DNA from: a virus
Virus record (IMG/VR): IMGVR_UViG_3300025326_000005
Location: 1 to 42,776 of that record
Reading direction: 5' to 3' (one strand)
Length of the DNA stretch: 42,776 bases
Position numbers and translations under genes: made by a program
The notes under the pieces: model-generated
Told to the model about the DNA's origin: nothing
Databases searched by the model: none
Seen by the model: only the letters and a program-made list of their open reading frames with translations
Shown: positions 31,649-39,287 of the stretch, piece by piece
Position numbering within the stretch: the stretch's first letter is position 1
Layout of the letters: each line of letters starts with the position of its first letter

Positions 31649-31813
31649 ATGAATACTTCACCTATTGATCAAAAATGGATAATGAATTACTGTGATAGCC
31701 TTCTACAACTTATCGCAAAATTACCTGTAGAAGAAAATGTTATGCGCGATACTCTTTTACGTCGTGTCGAATGTGTAATGGATTTATTGACTGCGTGGCA
31801 AACTAAAAAGTAA
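31649..31813 (+). CDS. Small hypothetical protein
   Basis: A 54-residue frame with normal phage codon use and predicted helices (residues 9-24 and 30-52). No motif is recognised. The ribosome site is weak, but a possible pseudoknot lies just upstream and a structured RNA just downstream. Confidence is moderate because it is short and alone in its gap. Confidence 0.55.
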   Translation: MNTSPIDQKWIMNYCDSLLQLIAKLPVEENVMRDTLLRRVECVMDLLTAWQTKK

Positions 31814-31816
31814 TGC

Positions 31817-31938
31817 ACTAGATTCTCTCATTTTTGTGGATTACAAGTTCACAAGGTGTGATAAATTGGATTACTCACCAAAGTAATCACACGACTAACC
31901 TTGAGTAAGTTAGTAAACTGCAGGTGAGAGAACCTAGT
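31817..31938 (+). ncRNA. Candidate multi-branched structured RNA (cloverleaf-like)
   Basis: CTAGATTCTCTCA (31818-31830) pairs with TGAGAGAACCTAG (31925-31937), one A.C mismatch in the plus RNA; A31817/T31938 extends it. Inside are three hairpins: TTGTGGA/TTCACAA (31834-31840 with 31848-31854), GTGTG/CACAC plus ATTACT/AGTAAT (31856-31892), and ACTAAC/GTTAGT (31894-31914). The 3' end lies 28 bases before the next ATG. It has no tRNA features. It could be a riboswitch-like leader or a free RNA. The mismatch becomes G.U on the minus strand, so the active strand is not certain. Confidence 0.55.
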
Positions 31939-31965
31939 TGATTATTTTGTGGAGTTAACATTGAA

Positions 31966-32337
31966 ATGAGAATATATCCACGCCAGTTTAATATCAAATC
32001 ATTACATAAAACTATTTCAGAACTAAGTCTTAATATTATCGATGATTCTCTAAATTTCAATTTTACAGACGGTTCAAGATTAAAACTTCATGATAACTCT
32101 CTTACATGCTGTGAAAAACGTTACATGGTGACTGATGATAATCTTAATGATTTCATCGGTGCGATACTGCTTAGAATTGAAATACGTGATGCGCCTGATG
32201 TAATAAACGAAATACTTGAAGTTCATGAAGTTCAATTTCTTGCTGTGACTACCAGTAAAGGTATATTCACAATATCGAATCACAATGAACATAACGGATA
32301 CTATGGTGGATTTTCAATTGAAGCAATTGAAGGATAA
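31966..32337 (+). CDS. DUF7448-like phage protein
   Basis: A 123-residue product. DGSRLKLHDNSLTCCEKRYMVTDDNL (about 36-60) and the C-terminal HNEHNGYYGGFSIEA form a distinctive pattern that I associate with the DUF7448 group of phage proteins, function unknown. GTGGAG lies 11 bases before the ATG, directly after the structured RNA. The strict Cys-Cys-Glu-x-Arg-Tyr and HNEHNGYYGGF segments suggest a conserved active or binding site. Confidence 0.78.
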   Translation: MRIYPRQFNIKSLHKTISELSLNIIDDSLNFNFTDGSRLKLHDNSLTCCEKRYMVTDDNLNDFIGAILLRIEIRDAPDVINEILEVHEVQFLAVTTSKGIFTISNHNEHNGYYGGFSIEAIEG

Positions 32338-32342
32338 AAATC

Positions 32343-32627
32343 GTGTCTAAAAAGTCAAAGCGTCATACTCACAAGTATCATAAGGTATTAGTTGCTGGAG
32401 ATCCTGTATGGGCATGCGCACTTCCCGACTGTTCACATTATATGCCTAATCATATGAGTGAACTAGTTCCTGGTCGTGCATCCTTATGTTGGAATTGTGG
32501 AGAGAAATTCATTCTCGACAATACTAACATGAGAGAGACTAATCAGCCTACTTGTATTAATTGTTATAGAGCAACTGACTGGACTAGTAATATAGAGGAA
32601 TTCATTTCTAATAAGGTAGCCGAGTAA
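32343..32627 (+). CDS. Zinc-finger protein, two cysteine pairs
   Basis: A 94-residue product starting at GTG 32343 after AAGGAT. Residues show C-x4-C near 25-30, CWNC (49-52) and CINC (about 71-74), enough for one or two zinc ions. The N-terminus is His/Lys-rich. It shares a base with the next gene, also a zinc protein. Possibly nucleic acid binding. Confidence 0.72.
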   Translation: MSKKSKRHTHKYHKVLVAGDPVWACALPDCSHYMPNHMSELVPGRASLCWNCGEKFILDNTNMRETNQPTCINCYRATDWTSNIEEFISNKVAE

Positions 32628-33379
32628 TGAACCATAAATTCATTCCTTCCCAATTAGATAATACTAAATGCGCGAATTGTAAATTTCCACCGAACGCGCA
32701 TGATGATTCTGCACAATGTGAAGCGTGCGGAAAAATCACTATCTGTGATATATACATAGATATGCTTTTCTGTATCGAATGTATTGAGAAAGAAAAGAAT
32801 TTTGATGCTGCGAGAGAAAATAATTCTGACAAGCGCGTAGAAGAAATGGAAACTGACCTAGTAGAACGTAGTAGAGCAATAGATCAATCATTACAGATTC
32901 GCACCGATCTATTCAATGCTGCCACAATTGCAATAGTTGATTTAAAGAAAGCAATCGACGAAGATCCTACAATTGAAAATAAGAATTATAAACTGGCTGA
33001 AGAACTTGATGCGCGGTTTCGGCATTTCAGATCAATAATCTTTGACTTAGATGAACGAAGATTACAACTTGCTAATGAACAACGTGCAATTCAAGTTTAT
33101 CTGAATGACTTAGCTTCTAAGCTACGTAAAGAAGAACGTGAAAAGTTAAGACTTCAAGATATTAATTATCAACCGCGCCCGATCAAGATTGATAAGCCTA
33201 AGACATTCACGAAGCGAAAGCTTGATAAAGCAGAGCTTAAGAAATATGCCAATGAATTAGGAATTAGTGAGTTTACACTACAGACTATTGTAGTCAGTAA
33301 GGGCGTAACAGTCGAACAGGCCGCGAATATTTTACGTAAAGCAATTAAAGAATCTAAGTCAGAACATAATATAGCATAG
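32627..33379 (+). CDS. Zinc-finger and coiled-coil protein
   Basis: A 250-residue product. CANC, CEAC and CIEC near the N-terminus (15-53) give zinc knuckles; residues about 60-190 form a long charged helix likely to be a coiled coil; the last 50 residues (KRKLDKAELKKYANELGISEFTLQTIVVSKGVTVEQAANILRKA) resemble a small helical DNA-binding or UBA-like domain. No named family. It lies directly upstream of the helicase cluster. Confidence 0.72.
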   Translation: MNHKFIPSQLDNTKCANCKFPPNAHDDSAQCEACGKITICDIYIDMLFCIECIEKEKNFDAARENNSDKRVEEMETDLVERSRAIDQSLQIRTDLFNAATIAIVDLKKAIDEDPTIENKNYKLAEELDARFRHFRSIIFDLDERRLQLANEQRAIQVYLNDLASKLRKEEREKLRLQDINYQPRPIKIDKPKTFTKRKLDKAELKKYANELGISEFTLQTIVVSKGVTVEQAANILRKAIKESKSEHNIA

Positions 33380-33389
33380 AGACTTAGTA

Positions 33390-33545
33390 ATGAAAGTAAT
33401 CAATCGAATAGATGATCGTCCTACTGATGGTAATGGATTACTACCATCATATTGTCCCGAATGTGACGGTAATCTAGATTTTAAGAGAATCAATTCTATT
33501 CTCCATCTTATTTGTAGAGAATGCAAAAAGGCAATTAAAATATGA
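33390..33545 (+). CDS. Small zinc-ribbon protein
   Basis: A 51-residue frame with CPEC (22-25) and CREC (42-45), a classical zinc ribbon of archaeal/phage transcription-factor style. It lies ten bases behind the coiled-coil gene and overlaps the next tiny frame by four bases (ATGA). Confidence 0.7.
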   Translation: MKVINRIDDRPTDGNGLLPSYCPECDGNLDFKRINSILHLICRECKKAIKI

Positions 33546-33607
33546 TACCTAAATGGTATTGGATAAGATTGAAAGTCTGGATTAGGAATATATTAGATAA
33601 TGACTAG
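33542..33607 (+). CDS. Possible 21-residue peptide
   Basis: A short frame linking the zinc-ribbon gene and the helicase gene by overlaps at both ends. The product is Trp/Ile/Arg-rich and amphipathic. It may be real, or only a translational bridge. Confidence 0.3.
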   Translation: MIPKWYWIRLKVWIRNILDND

Positions 33608-35663
33608 ACAAGAAGCTACTAAGTTCTTACGAGAAGAACTTAATAAATACAATTTAACAGATTGGCATATCAGATTGAATAACAATCTGGAAGGCCGAAA
33701 TGTATTTCTAGGTCTTTGTTCCTACAAAGACAAGTGTATTATTCTAAATTCTCACCATATTGAAATTCATCCTGATCCTGAAGTAGTTAATACAATTAGA
33801 CATGAAGTAGCACATGCTTTAACTCCTGGTATGGGACATAATGAAACATGGAGAGCTAAAGCTATTGAAGTAGGTTGCACTAATACTGCACCATGTAGCC
33901 ATTTATTTTTAGATCCTACAATAATCGATGCTATTAGATCGGGCGCGGATGTTCAAGTTGAATTTGAAACTGAAGTTATTCATCATCCGAAATATAAGAT
34001 ATCTAGACTTCAGGAACTTTGTCCATTTTGCAATAAGGTAGCAATTGAGAAGTTCGTTGCTGAAACATTCGATAATGAAGGTAATAAGGTTAAGCTAATT
34101 ACCTATGAATGTTTCCATGTAGTCAGGAAAGTAATTCCGCGCGGCACGCCATTCGAAGATTTTATTACTTACGAACATCGAGGTAATAATTGTATTCATA
34201 ATTGGGATAAGAATCATTGTGTTAAGTGTAATGCATATAGGTTATACGATTTTCAAGTTGTCGGCGCAAGATTCTTAGAAATTGCATTAGCAACTAAAAA
34301 GGGGGGCGGATTACTTGACGATATGGGTTTAGGTAAGACTGTTCAAGCATTAGCATATCTAAATTTCCATGAAGAAAAGTTTCCTGTTCTATTCATAGTT
34401 AAAAGTGGAATTAAATTTCAATTTTTCAAGGAAATCATTCGTTGGCTTGGTCCTAAGTATGCTGCACAAGTAATTTCTACTAGCAGGGATTATATTCTAC
34501 CGGGATTGAAATGCTACATTGTATCTTATGATCTACTCAGATTTTTTCCAATTGAAAAGATTCATGCTATTGGAATAAAGACAGTAATTCTTGATGAAGT
34601 TCAGCAAATTAAGAATCCTGATTCTGCAAGAACTAAAGAAGTTAGAAAATTAGTTAAGGATGCACAAGTTATCCCAATGTCTGGAACTCCATGGAAGAAT
34701 AGGGGGTCTGAATTTTTTGTCTGTCTAAACATGCTAGATCCTACACGGTTCCAATCATATCAGGGATTCATGCAAAGATGGGTAGATACATATTATCATG
34801 GAGATAAGTTAAAGATTGGTGGAATACGTAATCCTGAAAAGTTTAGAGAATTTGTATCAGATATTATCATACGTCGTGAACGAATAGAAGTAATGAAAGA
34901 ACTTCCAGTAGTTACTAGAAATATGCTCTATTGGGAGTTAGATAAAATCTCTCAAGGCGCATATGAAGAAGGACTAGCAGACTTTGTAGCATGGTATAAC
35001 AATAAAGTAATAGGTGGAGAAGAAGATTCTTTCGAGACTCAGACTAATATGTTAGCTAAACTAGCAAGGCTACGACATATTACAGGACTAGCTAAAATAC
35101 CTGCTACACTAGCATTTACTGAAGAATTTTTTGAAGATACAGATCGAAAGTTAGTGATATTCGTTCATCATAGGGATGTTGGACAATTAATACATAATGC
35201 AATAAATGAGAAGTTATCTGAATGGAATAATGGTATCAAGTTATTTCAGTTAACATCAGAGAAAACTCCTGAAGAAAGATTTACTATTCAGGAAGAATTC
35301 AATAAATCTCCACGCGCGGTTTTAGTAGCATCTACTCTCGCTTCAGGTGAAGGATTAAATTTACAGACATGTGCTGATTGTATAATGCATGAAAGACAAT
35401 GGAATCCGGCGAATGAAGAACAGGCTGAAGCGAGATTTATTCGTATCGGTCAAGTCGCTAATGCTGTAAATGCAACATACATAACAGCGGCAGGTAGTGT
35501 AGATGAACATTTAAATGGAATCATAGAAACAAAGAGAATACAGTTTCATCTTGCAATGAATAAAGGTGAAATGGCTAAATGGAATCAGGGAGATATTGTC
35601 AAAGAATTAGCAGAAAATCTAGTTCGAGATTATATGAATAAGATGAAGGGAAGGGTTGCTTGA
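33600..35663 (+). CDS. SprT-like metalloprotease fused to SNF2 helicase
   Basis: A 687-residue product. Residues 1-100 form a SprT-like zinc protease: HEVAH (68-72) with third ligand His80 in GMGHNETW. CPFC (141-144) and later Cys171, Cys198, CVKC (207-210) form zinc sites. From 217 there is an SNF2 ATPase: QVVGARFLEIAL, Walker A GLGKT (243-247), DEVQ (332-335), SGTPWKN (361-367), and motif VI NPANEEQAEARFIRIGQ (about 601-617). Spartan/SprT proteins degrade DNA-protein crosslinks and SNF2 ATPases move on duplex DNA, so a remover of DNA-bound proteins is a strong inference. The layout is unusual for a phage. Confidence 0.9.
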   Translation: MTRQEATKFLREELNKYNLTDWHIRLNNNLEGRNVFLGLCSYKDKCIILNSHHIEIHPDPEVVNTIRHEVAHALTPGMGHNETWRAKAIEVGCTNTAPCSHLFLDPTIIDAIRSGADVQVEFETEVIHHPKYKISRLQELCPFCNKVAIEKFVAETFDNEGNKVKLITYECFHVVRKVIPRGTPFEDFITYEHRGNNCIHNWDKNHCVKCNAYRLYDFQVVGARFLEIALATKKGGGLLDDMGLGKTVQALAYLNFHEEKFPVLFIVKSGIKFQFFKEIIRWLGPKYAAQVISTSRDYILPGLKCYIVSYDLLRFFPIEKIHAIGIKTVILDEVQQIKNPDSARTKEVRKLVKDAQVIPMSGTPWKNRGSEFFVCLNMLDPTRFQSYQGFMQRWVDTYYHGDKLKIGGIRNPEKFREFVSDIIIRRERIEVMKELPVVTRNMLYWELDKISQGAYEEGLADFVAWYNNKVIGGEEDSFETQTNMLAKLARLRHITGLAKIPATLAFTEEFFEDTDRKLVIFVHHRDVGQLIHNAINEKLSEWNNGIKLFQLTSEKTPEERFTIQEEFNKSPRAVLVASTLASGEGLNLQTCADCIMHERQWNPANEEQAEARFIRIGQVANAVNATYITAAGSVDEHLNGIIETKRIQFHLAMNKGEMAKWNQGDIVKELAENLVRDYMNKMKGRVA

Positions 35664-35664
35664 T

Positions 35665-35850
35665 ATGAAATATAGAATGATAAGAATAACAACTGAAAAG
35701 GAAGAAATAGAAGTTACAGCACCGTCTATTCTTGAAGCTATAGACATAGCTACTGATAATACTCCTGATAAGATAAAAATAATAAGTATTCATAATCATG
35801 CTCCCAATATAGAAGTAGATTATAATTCAATAATTAAGGTAAGAAAATAA
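35665..35850 (+). CDS. Small hypothetical protein
   Basis: A 61-residue product from ATG 35665, chosen over TTG 35656, which lies in the helicase gene. It begins MKYRMIRITTEKEEIEV and could be a small alpha/beta fold. One base separates it from the helicase stop. It is followed by a 113-base gap with only tiny frames. Confidence 0.6.
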   Translation: MKYRMIRITTEKEEIEVTAPSILEAIDIATDNTPDKIKIISIHNHAPNIEVDYNSIIKVRK

Positions 35851-35963
35851 ATGATGAAACCAATTAGTAAGAAAAAGATTTTGTAAATATTCATAAAAAC
35901 TTATTTACTATGAAAAGTGCAACTAAAATTATCTATCAAATAATTATTGAACCAAATAAATAA

Positions 35964-36182
35964 ATGAACTACAAATTCAATATAGGCGAAAAAATAACAT
36001 TCGATCCTGCTACTGATCAAGGTAGAGTCATCATTACTCTATTGAATCAGTTACAACTGCCTGATATTGGAATAGTGAACGCGCAAAGCCTAGAACATGG
36101 ACTAAAGTCTTATACAGTTAAATTCAGTGATAATCATATACTGTATGATATTCTAGAAAATACTTTAATGAGGTTGAATTAA
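35964..36182 (+). CDS. Small hypothetical protein
   Basis: A 72-residue product with no known domain. Mixed alpha/beta pattern (KFNIGEKITFDPATDQGRVIITLL). The preceding gap (35851-35963) holds no supported gene. Two bases separate it from the next gene. Confidence 0.6.
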   Translation: MNYKFNIGEKITFDPATDQGRVIITLLNQLQLPDIGIVNAQSLEHGLKSYTVKFSDNHILYDILENTLMRLN

Positions 36183-36184
36183 TT

Positions 36185-36376
36185 ATGCATGAAAAAGAAG
36201 TAAGATACAATCCAATAATTTATTTAGGCGATGGAGTATATTTAGGTAAAGATGATATTGGTCGTCTATGGCTTTATACTTATGATGGAGTATTCTTTAC
36301 AAATAATAATATATGTCTTAAATCAGAAACAATTCATGCTTTATTAGGGGCACTAAAAGTTTTTAAGGCTATATAA
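36185..36376 (+). CDS. Small conserved phage protein
   Basis: A 63-residue product. The pattern IIYLGDGVYLGKDDIGRLWLYTYDGV followed by a C-terminal helix (TIHALLGALKVF) resembles a small phage protein that I have seen in many phage genomes, without known function. The stop shares a base with the next gene's ATG. Confidence 0.7.
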   Translation: MHEKEVRYNPIIYLGDGVYLGKDDIGRLWLYTYDGVFFTNNNICLKSETIHALLGALKVFKAI

Positions 36377-36546
36377 TGTCTAAGTATATTGAATGTTCAC
36401 AATGTAAAAGTAAAAATACAGAGATTGAAGTAGATAGAGATGTTGATGAATATTATTATGTTTGTGTATGGTGTAAAGATTGTTTAACTTATTCTCCTTT
36501 TCCTTTAGACGAAGATTGGAGAGAATACTATGTATCTAACACATAA
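36376..36546 (+). CDS. Small zinc-ribbon protein
   Basis: A 56-residue frame with CSQC (7-10) and CVWC/CKDC (30-36), consistent with a zinc ribbon. Translationally coupled (TAATG) to the upstream gene. The tail is acidic and aromatic. Role unknown. Confidence 0.7.
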   Translation: MSKYIECSQCKSKNTEIEVDRDVDEYYYVCVWCKDCLTYSPFPLDEDWREYYVSNT

Positions 36547-36568
36547 CTAAAAGAGAGTATATAAATAC

Positions 36569-37525
36569 ATGTCAGAAATAATCATACCCCGAAAGAATAT
36601 AATTCTAGACGCAACAGTCCTATCAACATTAATGGGCTGCACTAGACTAACTGACTTTAGATTTAATCATCATTTAATTGCTATTGATGGTAAATCTAAT
36701 TCACTAGAATCAGGTTCTATAGTCCATAAAGTATTGGAGTATTATCATAAGAGTTTAATTAATGGATTTAATCAAGAATTAGCAATTCAAAATGGTCTTA
36801 CTGCTGGAGAATTATACATTCGCGGTTGTAAATTCTGTTCAGGATTTATTTCATCCCCAGAAAATCCTAAGCCACAATGTAATCATCAGATAAATGAATT
36901 TGAGGGAGTTAAAAATACTCCTGAAGAATCTACTAATAAACCTAATCGTATTGGCTGGCGATATGCATTAGATACTTGTCAGCAATACTTTGAATTTTAT
37001 AGAAATGATTATTGGACGACATTAGAAGTTGAAACAGTTAAGAGTAAGATTCTATATCAGGATGATGAGATTAGAATTCTTTGGAAGGCAAAGCTAGATT
37101 TAGTTGTGGATACCAATCAGGGAATCTATCCCGTTGATCATAAGACTATGAAACAGAACAGAGATACAATATCTCTGAATAATCAATTCATAGGTCAGTG
37201 TTTACTTCTAGACACACGAACAGTTATTATCAACAAGATAGGTTTCCAAACTAGTCTAGAGCCTAAAGAGAAATTCAAACGAGTAACAATGTCTTACTCG
37301 GCTGATAGACTAATAGAGTGGCAGTCTGAAATTTTACCATACTATGCTAAGCGTATGCTTCATGCTGCCGAATCTGAATATTGGGCGCCAAATTTTGATC
37401 ATTGTGAAACTAAATATGGGGTATGCGCGTTCAAAGAAATTTGTGAAGCTAATCGAGACATGCGCGAAGAACTAATTAAACAGCAATTTATTGTTGGTGA
37501 ACCTTGGGAACCTCGTGATGATTAA
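36569..37525 (+). CDS. RecB/Cas4-like PD-(D/E)xK nuclease with likely iron-sulfur site
   Basis: A 318-residue product. Residues 45-60 (LESGSIVHKVLEYYH) give the helix with His53; KLDLVV (Asp177) and VDHKT (Asp190, Lys192) are the PD-(D/E)xK catalytic elements. Cys24 and C279/C286/C292 are spaced like the iron-sulfur cysteines of Cas4/AddB-type exonucleases; an inserted region (C87, C90, C104) may hold a zinc site. The family processes DNA ends during recombination. It stands in the same arm as Sak4-like and ssDNA-binding proteins, suggesting one recombination pathway. Confidence 0.82.
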   Translation: MSEIIIPRKNIILDATVLSTLMGCTRLTDFRFNHHLIAIDGKSNSLESGSIVHKVLEYYHKSLINGFNQELAIQNGLTAGELYIRGCKFCSGFISSPENPKPQCNHQINEFEGVKNTPEESTNKPNRIGWRYALDTCQQYFEFYRNDYWTTLEVETVKSKILYQDDEIRILWKAKLDLVVDTNQGIYPVDHKTMKQNRDTISLNNQFIGQCLLLDTRTVIINKIGFQTSLEPKEKFKRVTMSYSADRLIEWQSEILPYYAKRMLHAAESEYWAPNFDHCETKYGVCAFKEICEANRDMREELIKQQFIVGEPWEPRDD

Positions 37526-37703
37526 ATATAAGTTTATGCGATATCTTGTCGTCTTTATGAACGGACACAAAGAAGAAATCTTCGGTTGTGATTGGATGGA
37601 TGTAAATCACATTCTGAATGAGCTAATCGTCCGTGTCGGTGTTCCACCGGACCTGATCTACATGCTGGATCTGCGAAGGACTAACAAAGGACCATTAGCA
37701 TAA
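37518..37703 (+). CDS. Small hypothetical protein ending inside a tRNA gene
   Basis: A 61-residue product from ATG 37518, overlapping the nuclease gene by eight bases; an upstream TTG at 37491 and ATG 37536 are alternatives. The last codons and the stop (TAA at 37701-37703) lie within the 5' part of the tRNA-Met gene that starts at 37689, so message and tRNA must be separated by processing. Confidence 0.65.
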   Translation: MIKYKFMRYLVVFMNGHKEEIFGCDWMDVNHILNELIVRVGVPPDLIYMLDLRRTNKGPLA

Positions 37704-37765
37704 TTGGTTAATGCACTCGGCCCATAACCGAGCTTATATAGGTTCAAGTCCTATATGGTCCACCA
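37689..37765 (+). tRNA. tRNA-Met-like (anticodon CAU) with C at position 33
   Basis: Acceptor GGACCAT/ATGGTCC, D stem GCAT/ATGC, anticodon stem CTCGG/CCGAG with loop CCCATAA (anticodon 37723-37725), T stem ATAGG/CCTAT with loop TTCAAGT, and an encoded CCA. All stems pair perfectly. The first acceptor pair is G-C, so it is not an initiator. Position 33 is C instead of the nearly universal U. It could also be an Ile-type CAU tRNA that needs lysidine modification; the sequence cannot decide. Confidence 0.9.
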
Positions 37766-37776
37766 ATATATAACCT

Positions 37777-37863
37777 GCGCGTTTGGTGGAACTGGTATAC
37801 ACAAGAGACTTAAAATCTCTCGCTAGCAATAGCATATAGGTTCAAATCCTATAACGCGCACCA
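37777..37863 (+). tRNA. tRNA-Leu (anticodon UAA)
   Basis: Acceptor GCGCGTT/AACGCGC, anticodon stem AGAGA/TCTCT with loop CTTAAAA (anticodon TAA at 37811-37813), long class II variable arm with GCTA/TAGC, T stem ATAGG/CCTAT, and an encoded CCA. It reads UUA, which appears to be by far the commonest Leu codon of this AT-rich phage, so it probably supplements the host pool. Confidence 0.95.
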
Positions 37864-37882
37864 TAATTATTAGGAGAAAATA

Positions 37883-38062
37883 ATGCCTATAATTGATGAC
37901 TGGTCAATCACTGAAGCAATGATAAAGTATGGTGGAAGTTTTGTTAATAGACTTGGAATACTATATCGCTTTGCTGATGAAGAAAATGAAAAGAAATTAA
38001 AAGAAGCTTTTTCTGAATATTTTGAGAAATATAGAGAAATAGCTATAAAGTATAACACCTAA
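37883..38062 (+). CDS. Small charged hypothetical protein
   Basis: A 59-residue frame with a strong AGGAG six bases before the ATG, starting 19 bases after the tRNA-Leu CCA. The C-terminal half is a charged helix (about 31-55). No motif recognised. Confidence 0.7.
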   Translation: MPIIDDWSITEAMIKYGGSFVNRLGILYRFADEENEKKLKEAFSEYFEKYREIAIKYNT

Positions 38063-38078
38063 GAGTTAGGAAAAAATA

Positions 38079-38309
38079 ATGACTCCAGTAAAATTTCCAC
38101 AACAAACTACTGTATGGGCAAGAGATCAACCTCCATATCATCCATTACCAGCTTATACTGATAATCAACAAACTATAAGTTGTTGGCGTTTAACATATAA
38201 AGAGCGTCTATCTGTGTTAATCTTCGGTAAGCTATGGCTTAGACAGATGAATTTTGGAAAACCACTTCAACCACAAGAACTAATGATTAAAAATCCATTT
38301 GTATTATAA
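38079..38309 (+). CDS. Conserved small phage protein
   Basis: A 76-residue product with the pattern WARDQPPYHPLP then ISCWRLTYKERLSVLIFGKLWL and a C-terminal PLQPQEL. I recognise this Trp-Arg-Leu-x-x-x-Glu-Arg-Leu pattern from many phage genomes; its function is unknown. TTAGG precedes the start. Confidence 0.75.
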   Translation: MTPVKFPQQTTVWARDQPPYHPLPAYTDNQQTISCWRLTYKERLSVLIFGKLWLRQMNFGKPLQPQELMIKNPFVL

Positions 38310-38315
38310 TAAATA

Positions 38316-38531
38316 ATGATAATAGTCAAAGCCATATTAAAATCAAAATTACTAGATGGTATTGAAGTAATGACTGTTCCTATAGGAACAGAATACTTCA
38401 TTGATCTGAATAGTAAAATAACTTTAGATTGGTTTAATAAAGATGTAAATTATGGTAAAAAAATTGAAGCTGTAGTAGATGTAATGAATGGAGGATACTT
38501 ACCTTTTGAATTACTGGAGATTAAACTATGA
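38316..38531 (+). CDS. Small hypothetical protein
   Basis: A 71-residue product, mixed alpha/beta, with no recognised motif. The stop overlaps the next ATG (ATGA). Confidence 0.6.
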   Translation: MIIVKAILKSKLLDGIEVMTVPIGTEYFIDLNSKITLDWFNKDVNYGKKIEAVVDVMNGGYLPFELLEIKL

Positions 38532-38719
38532 AACCAGAAAATGTAAATTGTCCTGAATGTAATGGTCCCATGATTTCACGTAAAGGAAAATTTGGTATCT
38601 TTTGGGGTTGCTTACAGTTTCCCTTATGTAAAGGAACTAGAGATAATATGGGAATGTCTAGGGAAGATAGAGAATCTTTGATGGATAGAAGTGAAATTAG
38701 TGGAACTGATTATGAATAA
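38528..38719 (+). CDS. Topoisomerase-type zinc ribbon protein
   Basis: A 63-residue product with CPECNGPMISRKGKFGIFWGC and FPLCKGT, the C-terminal zinc ribbon of type IA topoisomerases (C-x2-C, 18-24 residues, C, x5, C). It stands alone without the topoisomerase body, as in several phages. The remaining 25 residues are acidic. It probably binds single-stranded DNA. Confidence 0.78.
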   Translation: MKPENVNCPECNGPMISRKGKFGIFWGCLQFPLCKGTRDNMGMSREDRESLMDRSEISGTDYE

Positions 38720-38948
38720 ACCAATTGCGATACTCTCATCGGATTTTTATCGAACATTAGATTGGGCTAGAATTACATTTGATTTAGTAGAAATAAATTT
38801 TATGCTAAGAATGCTGATAGATAGTAAGGGGCAACAATATTGTATAATAATCGATCCTCAGCAAGCTCTTGGACGAGAATTTTCCAGTTACATAAAAGCA
38901 CCTGATTATATTGATTTAGAAACTATAATTCAGTCAAGAGTTAGATAA
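38712..38948 (+). CDS. Small hypothetical protein
   Basis: A 78-residue product from ATG 38712; GTG 38691 is an in-frame alternative that would overlap more. Hydrophobic N-terminal half, no motif. Ends at the first copy of a 23-base repeat. Confidence 0.6.
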   Translation: MNKPIAILSSDFYRTLDWARITFDLVEINFMLRMLIDSKGQQYCIIIDPQQALGREFSSYIKAPDYIDLETIIQSRVR

Positions 38949-38963
38949 AAAATGCCAACACTA
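38941..38963. repeat. Gene-junction direct repeat, first copy
   Basis: A 23-base sequence that starts TTAGATAAAAAATGCCAACA and spans the stop of one gene and the start of the next. It is identical at 39265-39287, 324 bases further on. The unit includes stop, spacer and first codons (MPTL). Confidence 0.9.
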
Positions 38964-39272
38964 TTTCATCTATATATTATAAGACATAAAGCTACTAATG
39001 AAGTAATGCCTCAAATGAAAAAGAATAGAGGTTATACTAGTTGGAATCCTATTTGTAATGATTATCCTGAACAAGCACTAGACATACCTAGATTATTAAC
39101 ATCTAAAAAGCAAGCTAAGATGGTTATTAATCAATGGTTCAATATGCCTAATGCTCACTATGAAATCATTGATGAAGATTATAATATTTGTTTCAAAGAT
39201 GATGGCCGAAAGAAAGAAGATTTAGAAATAGTAATGGTAGAAATTAACGAATCTCCCGTAAAAATTAGATAA
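38952..39272 (+). CDS. Hypothetical protein flanked by identical junction repeats
   Basis: A 106-residue product starting MPTLFHLYIIRHKATNEVMPQM, with no known domain; a central KNRGYTSW segment is a recognisable phage pattern. Identical 23-base sequences stand at its start and at the next gene's start, so the whole gene can be removed or gained by homologous recombination with the flanking frame preserved. The ribosome site is weak. Confidence 0.7.
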   Translation: MPTLFHLYIIRHKATNEVMPQMKKNRGYTSWNPICNDYPEQALDIPRLLTSKKQAKMVINQWFNMPNAHYEIIDEDYNICFKDDGRKKEDLEIVMVEINESPVKIR

Positions 39273-39287
39273 AAAATGCCAACACTA
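39265..39287. repeat. Gene-junction direct repeat, second copy
   Basis: Identical to 38941-38963, at the junction to the Sak4-like gene. Confidence 0.9.

Noticed and set aside
35851-35963. Two tiny frames (11 and 17 codons)
   Set aside because: Too short and without ribosome sites; the gap is called empty.
36569-37525. True Cas4 assignment
   Set aside because: Only the RecB/Cas4-like nuclease fold and cysteines are visible; no CRISPR context exists.
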